Shown here: positions 15,644-25,467 of the stretch, one piece after another | Position numbering within the stretch: position 1 is the stretch's first letter | How the letters are laid out: every line of letters starts with the position of its first letter | Assembly: GCA_947478525.1 (NCBI GenBank) | Contig: CANJVU010000023.1 | Coordinates: 1-38,518 of the forward strand | Direction of reading: 5' to 3' | Origin: Thiotrichales bacterium | GTDB taxonomy: Bacteria; Pseudomonadota; Gammaproteobacteria; Francisellales; CACEW01 | DNA: 38,518 bases | Translations under genes and position numbers: made by a program | The notes under the pieces: model-generated | Told to the model about the DNA's origin: nothing | Database searches by the model: none | The model's input: the letters and a program-made list of their open reading frames with translations, nothing else

Positions 15644-18463
15644 TTAAGATTGAATTCCAAGCGCAGCATCGACCAACGCCGCTTGCTGAGTTTTATGTAA
15701 TTGTGGATAGCCAACGGCTGGTGTAGCAAATGATTCACGACCCACATAGCTAACGCGCAGATCAGCGGGTAACAGCTCTGCCAAAAACCACTCCATACGC
15801 CACCAGGCGCCTTGGTTTTTGGGCTCTTCCTGACACCAAACCCAGTCTTTCACACCGGCGTATTTTTTCACAATGGCTTTGATCGCATCGGTGGGCAATG
15901 GATACAATTGCTCCACGCGCACCAAGGCAATATCATCCATTTTGGCTTCGCGACGCTTGATCAATAAATCATAATAAACACGACCCTGACAAAACACCAC
16001 GCGTTTTACTTTTTTGGTGTTGATGGGATCGATCTCATCCAATACCGGTTGGAATTCGCCTTGTGCCAATTCCTCTAACGTCGATGTTACCAACGGATGG
16101 CGCAATAAACTTTTCGGCGTCATCACCACCAAGGGTTTGCGGTATGGCCGCACCATCTGACGACGAATCAAATGAAAGTGCTGTGCCGGTGTGGTTGGTA
16201 CGCAGACTTGCATATTGTCATGTGCGCAGAGTTGCAAAAACCGTTCCAAACGTGCCGAGGAATGTTCCGCGCCCATGCCTTCGTAGCCATGCGGCAAAAA
16301 CAACACCAAGCCACTTAAACGACCCCACTTCTCTTCCGCAGAAGAAATAAATTGGTCAATCACCACTTGCGCGCCATTGGCAAAGTCACCGAACTGCGCT
16401 TCCCAGATCACCAGCGCTTTGGGCGATGAACAGGAATAGCCATACTCATACGCCAACACGGCTTCTTCCGACAATACCGAGTCAATGATCTCAACCCGTG
16501 GCTGGTCTTTTTTAATGTGTTGTAACGGCAAATAAGTTACACCGGTTTCATAATGATGCAATACCGCATGACGGTGGGAAAAGGTGCCGCGACCGACATC
16601 TTGGCCGCATAAACGCAATGAAAACCCTTCATTCACCAAACTGGCATACGCCAACAATTCGGCATAACCCCAATTCACGGCAATTTCACCTTGGGTCATT
16701 TTTTGTCGATCGGCTAACGCTTTCGCCACTTGTGGTTGCAACGCAAAATTCGCGGGCAATTGTTCCATATTTTTGGCTAAGTCGACCAAGGTTTTCTTGG
16801 CAACTTGAGTCGAGCAAGCAATATTCCAGGGCACGCCCAAATAGGGCGTCCAATTCAGTGGTTTGGCCACGTCATGATTGTCGGCCAAATTGACCACCGG
16901 CTTGCCGGCTTCCAGGCGTTGACGGTAATCTTTCACCATTTGTTCCGCTTCAGCAGCAGACAACACACCCTCTTGTTGCAATTGTTGCGCATAGCGCTGA
17001 TAAGGCGGCAAATGCGCCTTGATCGCTCGATACATCACAGGTTGTGTGCCTGAGGGTTCGTCGGATTCATTATGGCCATGCAAACGATAACAAACCAGAT
17101 CAATCACCACGTCTTTTTGAAATTGCATGCGATAGTCTAACGCCAATTGCGTGACAAACAACACAGCTTCGGCATCGTCTCCATTGACGTGAAATACCGG
17201 TGCTTCCACCATTTTGGCGACATCGGTACAGTACGGGCTGCTGCGCGCATCTTCCGGATTAGAGGTCGTAAAACCGACTTGGTTGTTAATCACCACATGC
17301 ACCGCACCACAGGTATTAAAACCGCGGGTTTGCGACATGTTAAACGCTTCCATCACCACGCCTTGGCCGGTAAATGCGGCGTCACCGTGCATCAAAATTG
17401 GCAGCACCTGGCGACGATCATTTTGGCTGCGATCTTGACGTGCACGTACCGAACCAGAAACCACCGGTGCAACGATTTCTAAATGCGATGGGTTAAACGC
17501 CAATGCCACATGGATCGGGCCGGTGCGGGTTTGCGCAATTGCCGAAAAGCCGTTGTGATACTTCACATCACCAGACAATAAATCTTTATGATGTTTGCCT
17601 TCAAATTCGCCCACCAGATCTTCAGGGGATTTACCGACGACGTTAACCAACACGTTCAATCGACCACGATGCGCCATGCCAATCATCACATCTTGCCCAC
17701 CTTGTGCGGCAATCTGTTGGATCAGGTGGTCTACAATCGGAATCAAGCCATCGCCCCCTTCCAACGAAAAGCGTTTTTGACCGGCAAATTTCATGCCTAG
17801 ATATTTCTCCAACCCATCGGCAGCAACCAAGCGTTGATACAACCATTTTTTCAAATCAGCTGCAATCGCGGGGCGTGCTTTGGTTTCAATCCGCTCGCGC
17901 AACCAGTTTCTTTCGGTTGCCGTCATGATTTGCATAAATTCAATACCCACAGTACCGCAATAGATACGTTGCAAATCGGCAAGGATATCACGCAGCTTGG
18001 TGGGTTGGTTTTGATAAAAGTCATCCAGTGCAAAAGTTTGGTCAAGATCCGCAGCGGACAAGCCATGATATTCCAGGGTTAATTCCGGCATGTCCGGTTT
18101 TACTTGTAGCTTTAGTGGATCAATCGTGGCATGGCGATGCCCGAGTTCACGATAGGCGTACACCAGGTTCATTACCGCAACTATTTTTTTGGCGTCACCA
18201 TCACCACCCGAGGCAATACTGACGATCGCTGGTCGTTGTGCCAACTCGATAAATGCCTCACGAATCGGTTCATGTGCTACATCGGTTTTGCCTGGCAGCT
18301 GTTGTTGCAGACCATTAAAATAAGTGCGCCAGGAAACATCGACACTGTCAGGATTTTCTAAATAAGACTCGTATAGTCCATCCACATAACCGCTGCTGTC
18401 GCCATTAAGTTCAGAGGTTTTCCAGGCTTGTTGCATCGAAGTATTTTTATTTGCCATAGTCAT
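15644..18463 (-). CDS. sucA: 2-oxoglutarate dehydrogenase E1 component
   Basis: A 939-aa thiamine-diphosphate enzyme (E. coli 933) that decarboxylates 2-oxoglutarate and transfers the succinyl group to SucB lipoate. Landmarks: the N-terminal E2-binding stretch (YVDGLYESYLENPDSVDVSW), GMAHRGRLNVL, HGDAAFTGQGVVMEAFNMS with the ThDP/Mg region, NNQVGFTTSNP, YRLHGHNESDEP, and the C-terminal WCQEEPKNQGAWW. The first ATG overlaps the sdhB stop by one base (TAATG); a second in-frame ATG two codons later is an alternative. Both give a protein of family length. It is the fifth gene of sdhCDAB-sucAB. Confidence 0.97.
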   Translation of the reverse strand: MTMANKNTSMQQAWKTSELNGDSSGYVDGLYESYLENPDSVDVSWRTYFNGLQQQLPGKTDVAHEPIREAFIELAQRPAIVSIASGGDGDAKKIVAVMNLVYAYRELGHRHATIDPLKLQVKPDMPELTLEYHGLSAADLDQTFALDDFYQNQPTKLRDILADLQRIYCGTVGIEFMQIMTATERNWLRERIETKARPAIAADLKKWLYQRLVAADGLEKYLGMKFAGQKRFSLEGGDGLIPIVDHLIQQIAAQGGQDVMIGMAHRGRLNVLVNVVGKSPEDLVGEFEGKHHKDLLSGDVKYHNGFSAIAQTRTGPIHVALAFNPSHLEIVAPVVSGSVRARQDRSQNDRRQVLPILMHGDAAFTGQGVVMEAFNMSQTRGFNTCGAVHVVINNQVGFTTSNPEDARSSPYCTDVAKMVEAPVFHVNGDDAEAVLFVTQLALDYRMQFQKDVVIDLVCYRLHGHNESDEPSGTQPVMYRAIKAHLPPYQRYAQQLQQEGVLSAAEAEQMVKDYRQRLEAGKPVVNLADNHDVAKPLNWTPYLGVPWNIACSTQVAKKTLVDLAKNMEQLPANFALQPQVAKALADRQKMTQGEIAVNWGYAELLAYASLVNEGFSLRLCGQDVGRGTFSHRHAVLHHYETGVTYLPLQHIKKDQPRVEIIDSVLSEEAVLAYEYGYSCSSPKALVIWEAQFGDFANGAQVVIDQFISSAEEKWGRLSGLVLFLPHGYEGMGAEHSSARLERFLQLCAHDNMQVCVPTTPAQHFHLIRRQMVRPYRKPLVVMTPKSLLRHPLVTSTLEELAQGEFQPVLDEIDPINTKKVKRVVFCQGRVYYDLLIKRREAKMDDIALVRVEQLYPLPTDAIKAIVKKYAGVKDWVWCQEEPKNQGAWWRMEWFLAELLPADLRVSYVGRESFATPAVGYPQLHKTQQAALVDAALGIQS

Positions 18464-19161
18464 TAAACCGCCTGTTGTAATATCAAAGAACGCAGTTTAC
18501 CAATCGCCCGCGTTGGGTTCAAGCCTTTGGGGCAGACGCTGACGCAGTTCATAATGCCACGGCAACGGAATACGCTGAATGGGTCTTCTAAATCTTTTAA
18601 GCGTTCCATGGTTTTAGAATCGCGGCTGTCCGCGACAAAACGATAGGCTTGTAACAATCCAGCGGGGCCAATAAATTTCTCTGGGTTCCACCAGAAAGAT
18701 GGACAAGAAGTGGTACAGCAGGCACAGAGGATACATTCATACAAGCCATCCAATTCGGCACGTTGTTCTGGGGTTTGTAAACGTTCTTTCGCGGGTGCAG
18801 GTTCTTCACCTTGCAAATACGGTTTGACGCGTTCGTAATTTTTGTAGAATTGGGTCATGTCGACGACCAGATCGCGCACTACCGGCAAGCCAGGCAACGG
18901 ACGCAATACAATGGGTTCGCTTAGTTCAGACAAATGGGTGATACACGCCAAACGGTTTTTGCCGTTGATGTTCATGCCATCGGAACCGCACACCCCTTCG
19001 CGACAGGAGCGACGCAGCGCCAGGGTTTGGTCTTGTTCTTTCAATAATTCAATCGCCGTTAACACCATCATGTCGTGCCCCTTGGGAATATCAAGCTCAA
19101 AGGTTTGCATGTACGGTTTTTTATTAATTTCTGGGTTGTAACGATAAACTTCGAATTTCAT
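18463..19161 (-). CDS. sdhB: Succinate dehydrogenase iron-sulfur subunit
   Basis: A 232-aa subunit of complex II (E. coli 238) that carries electrons from SdhA to ubiquinone on the cytoplasmic face of the inner membrane. All cluster ligands are present: the [2Fe-2S] cysteines in CREGVCGSDGMNINGKNRLAC, and the [4Fe-4S] and [3Fe-4S] sets in CILCACCTTSCPSFWW and CRGIMNCVSVCPKGLNP. A strong GAGGTGA ribosome site precedes the ATG at 19161, 10 bp after sdhA. Confidence 0.98.
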   Translation of the reverse strand: MKFEVYRYNPEINKKPYMQTFELDIPKGHDMMVLTAIELLKEQDQTLALRRSCREGVCGSDGMNINGKNRLACITHLSELSEPIVLRPLPGLPVVRDLVVDMTQFYKNYERVKPYLQGEEPAPAKERLQTPEQRAELDGLYECILCACCTTSCPSFWWNPEKFIGPAGLLQAYRFVADSRDSKTMERLKDLEDPFSVFRCRGIMNCVSVCPKGLNPTRAIGKLRSLILQQAV

Positions 19162-19171
19162 GGCTCACCTC

Positions 19172-20941
19172 TTAGTAAACGCGGGCTTTTGGTGGGAATG
19201 GCTTCACTTCTTTCGGGGAAAAATTCACCGCACGGGTAGAAGTTTTCGCCGCTTCTTTAAAGTACAAGGTATGTTTCAACCAATTCACATTATCATGATC
19301 CGGAAAATCTTCACGACTATGCGCACCACGGGTTTCTGTACGGAAGTTCGCACACACCGCGGTTGCCAAGGCCACTTCCATCAAGTTATCTAACTCTAAC
19401 GCTTCAATACGTGCGGTGTTGAATACTTTGCTCTTATCCGGCAGAGATGCATGCGCCAAACGTTCTTGTAACAGTTTCAATTTTTCTAACCCGGGCGCCA
19501 TGAATTCACCTTTGCGAAACACACCAAAATCGGCTTGCATTACGCGCTTCATCTCTTTGCGGATGCTGATAATACTTTCGCCTTTGCTGCTGTTTTCCCA
19601 ACGGTTTAAGCGCGTCAATGATGCTTCAACATCGCTGTCGGTAATTGACTGCAATGTTAAGCCTTCGTGAATACTGTTTAAGACATGCCTACCGGCAGCA
19701 CGGCCAAATACCACAAGGTCAAGTAAGGAGTTGCTGCCCAAACGATTTGAACCATGGACAGAAACCGACGCACATTCTCCAATCGCGTATAGACCATGAA
19801 TAATTTGGTCTTTGCCATCCGGCAATTGCGTTAACACTTGGCCATGCATATTGGTCGGCACACCGCCCATCATGTAATGGCAAGTAGGCACGACCGGAAT
19901 CGGTTGTTTGACCGGATCCACATGCGCAAAGGTTTTTGCCAATTCGCGAATGCCTGGCAAGCGTTGTGAAATAATATCTTCTCCCAAATGGGTCAAATCT
20001 AACACAACATAATCTTCCCCTTCGGGATTAAAGCCACGACCTTCGCGCATTTCCATCATGCTCGAGCGCGAAACCACATCGCGTGAGGCCAAATCTTTCG
20101 CGCTGGGCGCATAACGCTCCATAAAGCGCTCACCCGCTTTGTTCCGGAGAACCCCCCCTTCACCGCGGCAACCTTCTGTCACCAACACGCCAGCGCCCGC
20201 GATACCGGTCGGGTGGAACTGCCAAAATTCAATGTCCTGTACTGGAAAGCCCGCACGCAACGCCATGCCAATACCATCGCCGGTATTGATAAACGCGTTG
20301 GTCGTCGATTCGTAAATTTTACCCGCACCACCCGTAGCTAAAATCACCGCACGCGCGCTGAACACCACGACCTCGCCGGTTTCTATACACATGGCGGTGA
20401 CGCCGGCAATGGTATTCGCGTCGGTTTTAATTAAATCAAGTGCAAACCACTCAGTAAAGAAGTGGGCTTTGTGCTTTAAATTACCTTGATATAAAGTATG
20501 CAACAGCGCATGTCCGGTTCTATCTGCTGCAGCACAAGTACGCTGCGCCACTTTGGAGACGTCGTATTCACGAGACATCCCGCCGAACGCACGTTGATAA
20601 ATGCGGCCATCGTCTAGACGCGAAAACGGCATACCCATGTGTTCTAACTCGTACACCACTTCCGGTGCATTTTTACACATATATTCAATGGCATCTTGGT
20701 CGCCAATATAGTCCGAACCTTTAACCGTGTCATACATATGCCAACGCCAGTCATCTTCGTGCACATTACCCAAGGCTGCTGCCATACCACCTTGCGCGGA
20801 CACCGTATGCGAACGCGTTGGAAACACCTTCGACAACACCGCCACTTTCAAGCCGGATTGTGACAGCTCCAGTGCCGCACGCAAACCGGCGCCACCCGCG
20901 CCGATAATCACTGCATCAAATTCGTATTTTGCCATTCCCAT
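19172..20941 (-). CDS. sdhA: Succinate dehydrogenase flavoprotein subunit
   Basis: A 589-aa subunit (E. coli 588) that oxidises succinate to fumarate. It has the FAD-binding [13 protein letters not shown] near residue 14, the covalent-FAD His45 in [11 protein letters not shown], the substrate segment [15 protein letters not shown] followed by [13 protein letters not shown] with the catalytic Arg, and [20 protein letters not shown]. The start at 20941 is supported by GGAG 7 nt upstream. It lies 3 bp after the sdhD stop. Confidence 0.98.
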   Translation of the reverse strand: MGMAKYEFDAVIIGAGGAGLRAALELSQSGLKVAVLSKVFPTRSHTVSAQGGMAAALGNVHEDDWRWHMYDTVKGSDYIGDQDAIEYMCKNAPEVVYELEHMGMPFSRLDDGRIYQRAFGGMSREYDVSKVAQRTCAAADRTGHALLHTLYQGNLKHKAHFFTEWFALDLIKTDANTIAGVTAMCIETGEVVVFSARAVILATGGAGKIYESTTNAFINTGDGIGMALRAGFPVQDIEFWQFHPTGIAGAGVLVTEGCRGEGGVLRNKAGERFMERYAPSAKDLASRDVVSRSSMMEMREGRGFNPEGEDYVVLDLTHLGEDIISQRLPGIRELAKTFAHVDPVKQPIPVVPTCHYMMGGVPTNMHGQVLTQLPDGKDQIIHGLYAIGECASVSVHGSNRLGSNSLLDLVVFGRAAGRHVLNSIHEGLTLQSITDSDVEASLTRLNRWENSSKGESIISIRKEMKRVMQADFGVFRKGEFMAPGLEKLKLLQERLAHASLPDKSKVFNTARIEALELDNLMEVALATAVCANFRTETRGAHSREDFPDHDNVNWLKHTLYFKEAAKTSTRAVNFSPKEVKPFPPKARVY

Positions 20942-20944
20942 CGG

Positions 20945-21295
20945 TTAACTCCATAAAATCAAAATGCCCCAGACGATGCAGGCGATAAATCCAATGATGA
21001 TCAACGTTTGAATAAACCCGCGAACCACCGCATTGTGAACATAATCGGTCAAAATCGTCCAGATGCCTACCCAGGCATGGGCGATCATACTCAACAGTGC
21101 CAGCAGGCTGAAAATTTTCACCCACGTCATGCAGAACAATTGCAACCATATCACATAGGTTAAATGCGGATAGGCAATGAATATGCCAATGATGAAAAAC
21201 ACATACAGCAATAAAATAACCGCGCTGACCCGCTGTACAAAGAAATCTTTTACGCCACTGCGCGTCAGCGACAAAATGCTGCTTACCATAACCAC
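20945..21295 (-). CDS. sdhD: Succinate dehydrogenase membrane anchor subunit
   Basis: A 116-aa protein with three membrane helices. The heme/quinone motif MIAHAWVGIWTILTDYV carries the axial His and the conserved Asp-Tyr. It pairs with SdhC to bind heme b and ubiquinone. The start overlaps the sdhC 3' end by 13 bp. Confidence 0.93.
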   Translation of the reverse strand: MVMVSSILSLTRSGVKDFFVQRVSAVILLLYVFFIIGIFIAYPHLTYVIWLQLFCMTWVKIFSLLALLSMIAHAWVGIWTILTDYVHNAVVRGFIQTLIIIGFIACIVWGILILWS

Positions 21296-21660
21296 ACTCC
21301 TAAACCAACGATAACAATCAGCGATAAAACCAATACCACAATGCTGGCAGCTTTGCCGCCTTTTATGGTTTCCATATGTCCCAAATCCATCAGCAAGTGC
21401 TTAACCCCCGCAATGACGTGATACGCCAAAGCAGATAACACCACCCAATAGATAAAATGCATACCGGAACAAGAAAAGAAATGTTTCACGGAGAGGAACC
21501 CAGCCTGTGAACGTAGTGATAAATCCAACGCCCACAACCAAAAGGGAATCGAAATGACGAGTAACACACCGGTGACACGATGAAAAATAGAGGTGATGGC
21601 GGTTAGCGGGAAACGATAACGAATCAAGCTACCAAGGCCAATGTTGCGAGGTCGAGACAT
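21283..21660 (-). CDS. sdhC: Succinate dehydrogenase cytochrome b556 subunit
   Basis: A 125-aa three-helix membrane protein. The family N-terminus is clear (SRPRNIGLGSLIRYRFP, then SIFHRVTGVLL with the conserved S-x-x-H-R-x-T-G), and ALAYHVIAGVKHLLMDLGH carries the heme His. The ATG at 21660 is chosen over one 11 codons upstream because AGAAGGA precedes it and because the upstream start would lie too close to the promoter. It is the first gene of the sdhCDAB-sucAB-SET transcript and diverges from gltA. Confidence 0.95.
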   Translation of the reverse strand: MSRPRNIGLGSLIRYRFPLTAITSIFHRVTGVLLVISIPFWLWALDLSLRSQAGFLSVKHFFSCSGMHFIYWVVLSALAYHVIAGVKHLLMDLGHMETIKGGKAASIVVLVLSLIVIVGLGVWLW

Positions 21661-21691
21661 AGACAAATCCTTCTGAAAGTAACGCCGGGTC

Positions 21692-21700
21692 ATTATAGCA
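21692..21700 (-). promoter_or_regulatory. Extended -10 promoter of the sdh-suc operon
   Basis: Minus strand TGC-TATAAT: a perfect -10 (21692-21697) with the TGn extension. The -35 is poor (TTCCTG at 17-bp spacing), so activation or reliance on the extension is likely. The start point would be near 21685, about 25 nt before the sdhC ATG. Confidence 0.6.
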
Positions 21701-21747
21701 AAATATTTTCAGTTCAGGAAGCAATCCGCTTGTGACAAATAAAAGAG

Positions 21748-21776
21748 TGGAAATAATCCAACGCATTGTCTACAAT
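21748..21776 (+). promoter_or_regulatory. Promoter of gltA
   Basis: -35 TGGAAA (21748-21753), 17-bp spacer, -10 TACAAT (21771-21776), start near 21783. The in-frame ATG at 21766 lies inside this promoter, so translation starts at 21814, where AGGAG precedes the ATG. Confidence 0.55.
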
Positions 21777-21813
21777 CTATCAGTGTCCATTAATTTTATT
21801 CAGGAGTGATGTT

Positions 21814-23103
21814 ATGAGTACCCGCAACGCTACGCTCACCTTAGACAGTGGAAAATCTTATACTCTGCCTATTTACTCTGGCAGCCTTGGCCCAGATGTG
21901 GTTGATGTCGGATCGCTGGCCAAAGAAGGTTTTTTCACCATCGACAATGGCTTTATGTCCACCGCAGCATGTGAATCTAAAATCACTTTTATCGATGGCG
22001 ATAAAGGCGTTTTACTCTATCGTGGCTACCCTATCAAAGAATTGGCTGACAAAGGTGATTACCTGGAAGTGTGCTATCTGTTATTAAACGGTGAGCTACC
22101 CAACAAAACCCAGAAAGCAGCGTTTGAAAAGAGCATTCGCTATCACACCATGGTACACGAACAATTGGTCTATTTCTTCGGTGGTTTTCGTCGCGACGCC
22201 CATCCGATGGCGATTATGGTAGCAGTGGTTGGCGCTCTTTCGGCGTTCTATCACGACAAACTCAACATTCATGATCACGACAATCGCGAATTGGCGGCGC
22301 ATCGCCTGATCGCCAAAATGCCCACCTTGGCTGCGATGTCTTATAAATATTGCATGGGCCAACCGTTTGTTTATCCGCGCAACGACTTGAGCTATGCTGG
22401 CAACTTCTTATATATGATGTTCAGCACGCCTTGCGAAACCTATACCCCAAACCCCGTATTCGTGCGCGCCATGGACAAAATTTTCACTCTGCATGCGGAC
22501 CATGAACAAAATGCGTCAACCTCAACCGTGCGTTTGGCAGGCTCTACCGGCGCCAATCCATACGCTTGCATGTCTGCCGGCATTTCCGCATTATGGGGCC
22601 CTGCCCATGGCGGCGCCAACGAAGCGGCATTAAATATGCTGCGCGAAATTGGCTCGGTGGAAAACATTCCCAAATACATCGCCAAAGCTAAAGACAAAAA
22701 CGACCCATTCCGCCTGATGGGCTTTGGTCACCGCGTTTATAAAAACTATGACCCCCGTGCTGCGGTAATGCGCGAAACCTGCCAAGAAGTACTGAAAGAA
22801 CTCGGTCAATTAAATGACCCCGTATTGCAAGTTGCGGTTGAGTTAGAAAAAATCGCCACCAGCGATGCGTACTTTATTGAGAAAAAACTCTATCCCAACG
22901 TCGACTTTTACTCCGGCATCGTGTTAAACGCGATTGGCGTCCCATCGAATATGTTCACCGTGATCTTCGCCTTGGCACGTACCGTCGGCTGGATCTCACA
23001 TTGGAACGAAATGATCGGTGACCCACAATCCAAATTGTGTCGCCCCCGTCAATTGTACACCGGTGAAAAAGATAGAGCGTTTAAGACAGTAGACAAACGC
23101 TAA
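21814..23103 (+). CDS. gltA: Citrate synthase (type II, hexameric)
   Basis: A 429-aa enzyme (E. coli 427) condensing oxaloacetate and acetyl-CoA. Active-site residues fall where expected: HEQNAST at about 230, H265 in [10 protein letters not shown]306 in [13 protein letters not shown] and D364 in NVDFYSG. The N-terminal domain with [15 protein letters not shown] is typical of the NADH-sensitive Gram-negative type, which fits regulation by redox state. It is transcribed divergently from sdhC, from its own promoter, and ends in a strong intrinsic terminator at 23136. Confidence 0.98.
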   Translation: MSTRNATLTLDSGKSYTLPIYSGSLGPDVVDVGSLAKEGFFTIDNGFMSTAACESKITFIDGDKGVLLYRGYPIKELADKGDYLEVCYLLLNGELPNKTQKAAFEKSIRYHTMVHEQLVYFFGGFRRDAHPMAIMVAVVGALSAFYHDKLNIHDHDNRELAAHRLIAKMPTLAAMSYKYCMGQPFVYPRNDLSYAGNFLYMMFSTPCETYTPNPVFVRAMDKIFTLHADHEQNASTSTVRLAGSTGANPYACMSAGISALWGPAHGGANEAALNMLREIGSVENIPKYIAKAKDKNDPFRLMGFGHRVYKNYDPRAAVMRETCQEVLKELGQLNDPVLQVAVELEKIATSDAYFIEKKLYPNVDFYSGIVLNAIGVPSNMFTVIFALARTVGWISHWNEMIGDPQSKLCRPRQLYTGEKDRAFKTVDKR

Positions 23104-23110
23104 AACGTGT

Positions 23111-23135
23111 CATTCCCGCGCAGGCGGGAGTCCAG
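23111..23135 (+). repeat. Dispersed palindromic element, CCCGCG-CAGG-CGGG type
   Basis: CATTCCCGCGCAGGCGGGAGTCCAG (a 25-base unit) lies between the gltA stop and its terminator. It is the same element type as the one at 11187-11212, in inverse orientation. CCCGC pairs with GCGGG. Elements of this consensus occur between genes in many proteobacterial genomes. Confidence 0.65.
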
Positions 23136-23158
23136 AAAGCGGCTTCGGCCGCTTTTTT
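23136..23158 (+). terminator. Intrinsic terminator of gltA
   Basis: AAAGCGGC-TTCG-GCCGCTTT: a perfect 8-bp stem capped by the stable UUCG tetraloop and running into TTTTTT. It begins 33 bp after the gltA stop. Confidence 0.92.
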
Positions 23159-23159
23159 A

Positions 23160-23201
23160 TTGCTTTCAATTCACCAAACCATTACAATGTAACTATTGTA
23201 A
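23160..23201 (+). promoter_or_regulatory. Promoter with overlapping operator of the relBE-type pair
   Basis: -35 TTGCTT (23160-23165), 17-bp spacer, -10 TACAAT (23183-23188). The -10 lies inside a perfect inverted repeat, TTACAAT-N6-ATTGTAA (23182-23201). This is the geometry of an autorepressed toxin-antitoxin promoter; the ribbon-helix-helix antitoxin downstream is the natural ligand. Confidence 0.7.
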
Positions 23202-23224
23202 ACATTAATTACAGGAATCTTTTT

Positions 23225-23446
23225 ATGTCACACGTGATCTCCACCCGCTTACAAGACCCCTTATTCAATGCGCTAGAAACCATCGCAGAAACGCGCCATC
23301 GCAAATTTTCTGAAATTGTTCAAGAGGCATTGCGTTTCTACGTCAGAGAATATGCCGATTACAAAATTGCACTGGATCGCCTGGAAAATCATACCGACGA
23401 AGTGATTGATGAAGCAGAGTTAAAAAATCGCCTGGGATGGGCATAA
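23225..23446 (+). CDS. Ribbon-helix-helix antitoxin (RelB/CopG-like)
   Basis: A 73-aa protein. The N-terminal ISTRLQDPLFNALETIAE and KFSEIVQEALRFYV segments fit a CopG/Arc-type ribbon-helix-helix DNA-binding fold; the acidic C-terminal half (ENHTDEVIDEAELKNRLG) would wrap the toxin. The stop overlaps the toxin start by one base (TAATG). A palindromic site over the promoter supports autorepression. Confidence 0.85.
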   Translation: MSHVISTRLQDPLFNALETIAETRHRKFSEIVQEALRFYVREYADYKIALDRLENHTDEVIDEAELKNRLGWA

Positions 23447-23703
23447 TGCCCTATCAAATTAAGTTCAAAGCCTCGGTTGAAAAAGATCTGCGCCATATCG
23501 GCCAGCAAGAAGGCGAACGTATTTTAAAAAGCATCCACCAGAAATTAGCCACTGATCCACGCAAAGGCAGCCCACTTAAAGGCAATAAACAAGGTCTCTG
23601 GCGCCATCGTGTTGGTGATTATCGCGTTGTTTACACATTCAATGATCACGAACTTTGGATTCTGGTGGTGGAAATCGCTCATCGCAAAGAGGTGTATCGT
23701 TAA
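23446..23703 (+). CDS. relE: RelE/ParE-superfamily toxin
   Basis: An 85-aa basic protein with the RelE fold: YQIKFKASVEKDLRHIG, then SPLKGNKQGLWRHRVGDYRVVY, and a C-terminal strand ending EIAHRKEVYR. The L-x-G...L-x-R-x-R-x-G-D-Y-R-V-x-Y motif and the terminal H-R-x-x-x-Y are those of ribosome-dependent mRNA-cleaving RelE toxins rather than gyrase-targeting ParE, though sequence alone does not prove this. Start at 23446, chosen because it overlaps the antitoxin stop. Confidence 0.88.
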   Translation: MPYQIKFKASVEKDLRHIGQQEGERILKSIHQKLATDPRKGSPLKGNKQGLWRHRVGDYRVVYTFNDHELWILVVEIAHRKEVYR

Positions 23704-23725
23704 ACACACCTCATGATCATTTATC

Positions 23726-24796
23726 TCACACTTCCCTCGCATGATTCATCCACGCCGTAATCACGGCTTTGACCAACGTCGCCAAGGGGATGGCGAAGAA
23801 CAATCCCCAGAACCCCCAGATGCTGCCGAAGAACAGGACAGCGGCGATGATCGCCACAGGGTGGAGATTTACGGCTTCCGAGAACAACAAGGGTACTAAT
23901 AGATTGGCATCCAAGGCTTGAATCACGGCGTATACAACAAACATATACACAAACTCTGGAGTCACGCCAAACTGGAGCAGACCAATCACCGCCACCGGTA
24001 TGGTAACAATGACCATACCCACATAAGGAATAATGACCGACAGGCCGACACAAAACGCCAGCAAAATGGCGTAATGTAAATCAAAAATGCGAAAGCCAAT
24101 GTAGGTAATGACGGCAACCACAATCACTTCAATCACTTTACCACGCACATAATTGCCCAGCTGCCGTTTCATCTCGTGACCGACATTATCGAGCAAGCCG
24201 CGTTCACGCGGAATAAATTGACTGCACCAATGCAAAATCGATTGCTTGTCTTTTAAGAAAAACAGCACCAATAATGGTACCAAAAACAAATACACCAACC
24301 AGGCAAAAATATTGGGCAGGGAATTCACTGAATACGACACAAATGTCGCGCCAATCGAGGCCAATTTACCGGTACCAACCTGCGTGCTGCTCAACAAACT
24401 TTGCACCATGCTATCAGAAATATAGTTCGGATACTGCTGTGGCAAGTTAGCAATCATTGCTTGCAACGCGCGAATCATTTGCGGCAATGCACCAATCATC
24501 TGCATAAATTGCTTCCACAGCAATGGCAACAATACCAGAACCCCTACCACCACCAAGCCAATAAATAAGGCATAAACAATGGTCACCGCCAACCAACGTG
24601 GGAATTTAAACCCACGCTGTAATGGCTTAATGATCGATTCCAACAAATAAGCAATCACCAAACCCGCCAGCAACGGCGCAAAGATCGAGCCTAAAAATAC
24701 AATGGCCAAGACACCCAGCACCACGCACACCAAGAGAATACTGGCTTCTGGGTTAGAAAAATAACGCTGGAACCACTGTTTAACAACGGTTAACAT
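23726..24796 (-). CDS. AI-2E/PerM-family inner-membrane protein
   Basis: A 356-aa polytopic protein with the family layout: two or three N-terminal helices (about 19-95), a soluble stretch with amphipathic helices (about 95-150), then five or so helices, with the conserved [20 protein letters not shown] and [18 protein letters not shown] loops and [23 protein letters not shown] near the end. Members move small molecules (AI-2 export in E. coli TqsA) or ions; the actual substrate is unknown. Its start overlaps the lolD stop by 7 bp, making it the third gene of a lolC-lolD-perM unit. Confidence 0.88.
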   Translation of the reverse strand: MLTVVKQWFQRYFSNPEASILLVCVVLGVLAIVFLGSIFAPLLAGLVIAYLLESIIKPLQRGFKFPRWLAVTIVYALFIGLVVVGVLVLLPLLWKQFMQMIGALPQMIRALQAMIANLPQQYPNYISDSMVQSLLSSTQVGTGKLASIGATFVSYSVNSLPNIFAWLVYLFLVPLLVLFFLKDKQSILHWCSQFIPRERGLLDNVGHEMKRQLGNYVRGKVIEVIVVAVITYIGFRIFDLHYAILLAFCVGLSVIIPYVGMVIVTIPVAVIGLLQFGVTPEFVYMFVVYAVIQALDANLLVPLLFSEAVNLHPVAIIAAVLFFGSIWGFWGLFFAIPLATLVKAVITAWMNHAREV

Positions 24797-25467
24797 TGTA
24801 ATACTCCATCCTGCATCCGATAGATAACATCCATTTTTTTTGCCAACTGCTCATCATGGGTCACCAATACAAATGCCACCTGCAGATCGCGGTTCATTTC
24901 TAGCATCAGCTCATATACATTGGTGGCATTAGCGGAGTCCAAATTACCGGTCGGTTCATCGGCCAATACGCATAATGGCTCTGTTACTAACGCACGCGCA
25001 ATCGCCACGCGTTGGCGCTCGCCACCCGATAATTCTGTCGGTTTATGTCCCAAACGCTGCTCCAACCCGACGCGGGTTAAAATCTTCTGTGCCTTATCAC
25101 GCGCTTGTTCCACAGTAACACCGCGAATTAACCACGGCATTGCGACATTTTCCAACGCAGTAAATTCCGGCAGCAAATGATGAAATTGATATACAAAACC
25201 TAAATAACGGTTACGCAGGGTACCGCGTTGATTATTGGACATCGTGGTAAGTGACTGTTCGTTGAGCCAGACTTCGCCTTGTGTCGGCGTATCAAGCCCC
25301 CCCAAAACGTGCAACAAAGTACTTTTACCTGAACCCGAGCTGCCGACAATCGCCACCCGTTGTTGCGCAACAATCGACAGATTCACGCCCTTTAATACCA
25401 TGGTGGACAACTTACCCTCTTGATAGGTTTTGCAAATATTTTCACCGCGCAGAATTATTTTACTCAT
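24790..25467 (-). CDS. lolD: Lipoprotein-releasing ABC ATPase LolD
   Basis: A 225-aa ATPase (E. coli 233) that powers release of outer-membrane lipoproteins from the inner membrane to LolA. It has Walker [10 protein letters not shown], the LolD/MacB-type Q-loop [21 protein letters not shown] (the LolD motif contacting the permease), signature [15 protein letters not shown], Walker [12 protein letters not shown] and the switch His in VTHD. Its start overlaps the lolC/E stop by 8 bp. Confidence 0.95.
   Translation of the reverse strand: MSKIILRGENICKTYQEGKLSTMVLKGVNLSIVAQQRVAIVGSSGSGKSTLLHVLGGLDTPTQGEVWLNEQSLTTMSNNQRGTLRNRYLGFVYQFHHLLPEFTALENVAMPWLIRGVTVEQARDKAQKILTRVGLEQRLGHKPTELSGGERQRVAIARALVTEPLCVLADEPTGNLDSANATNVYELMLEMNRDLQVAFVLVTHDEQLAKKMDVIYRMQDGVLQC

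Noticed and set aside
23689..23712. GAGGTGT/ACACCTC stem between relE and perM as a bidirectional terminator
   Set aside because: The 7-bp stem overlaps the relE 3' coding end, has a 10-nt loop and lacks a T-run on either strand.
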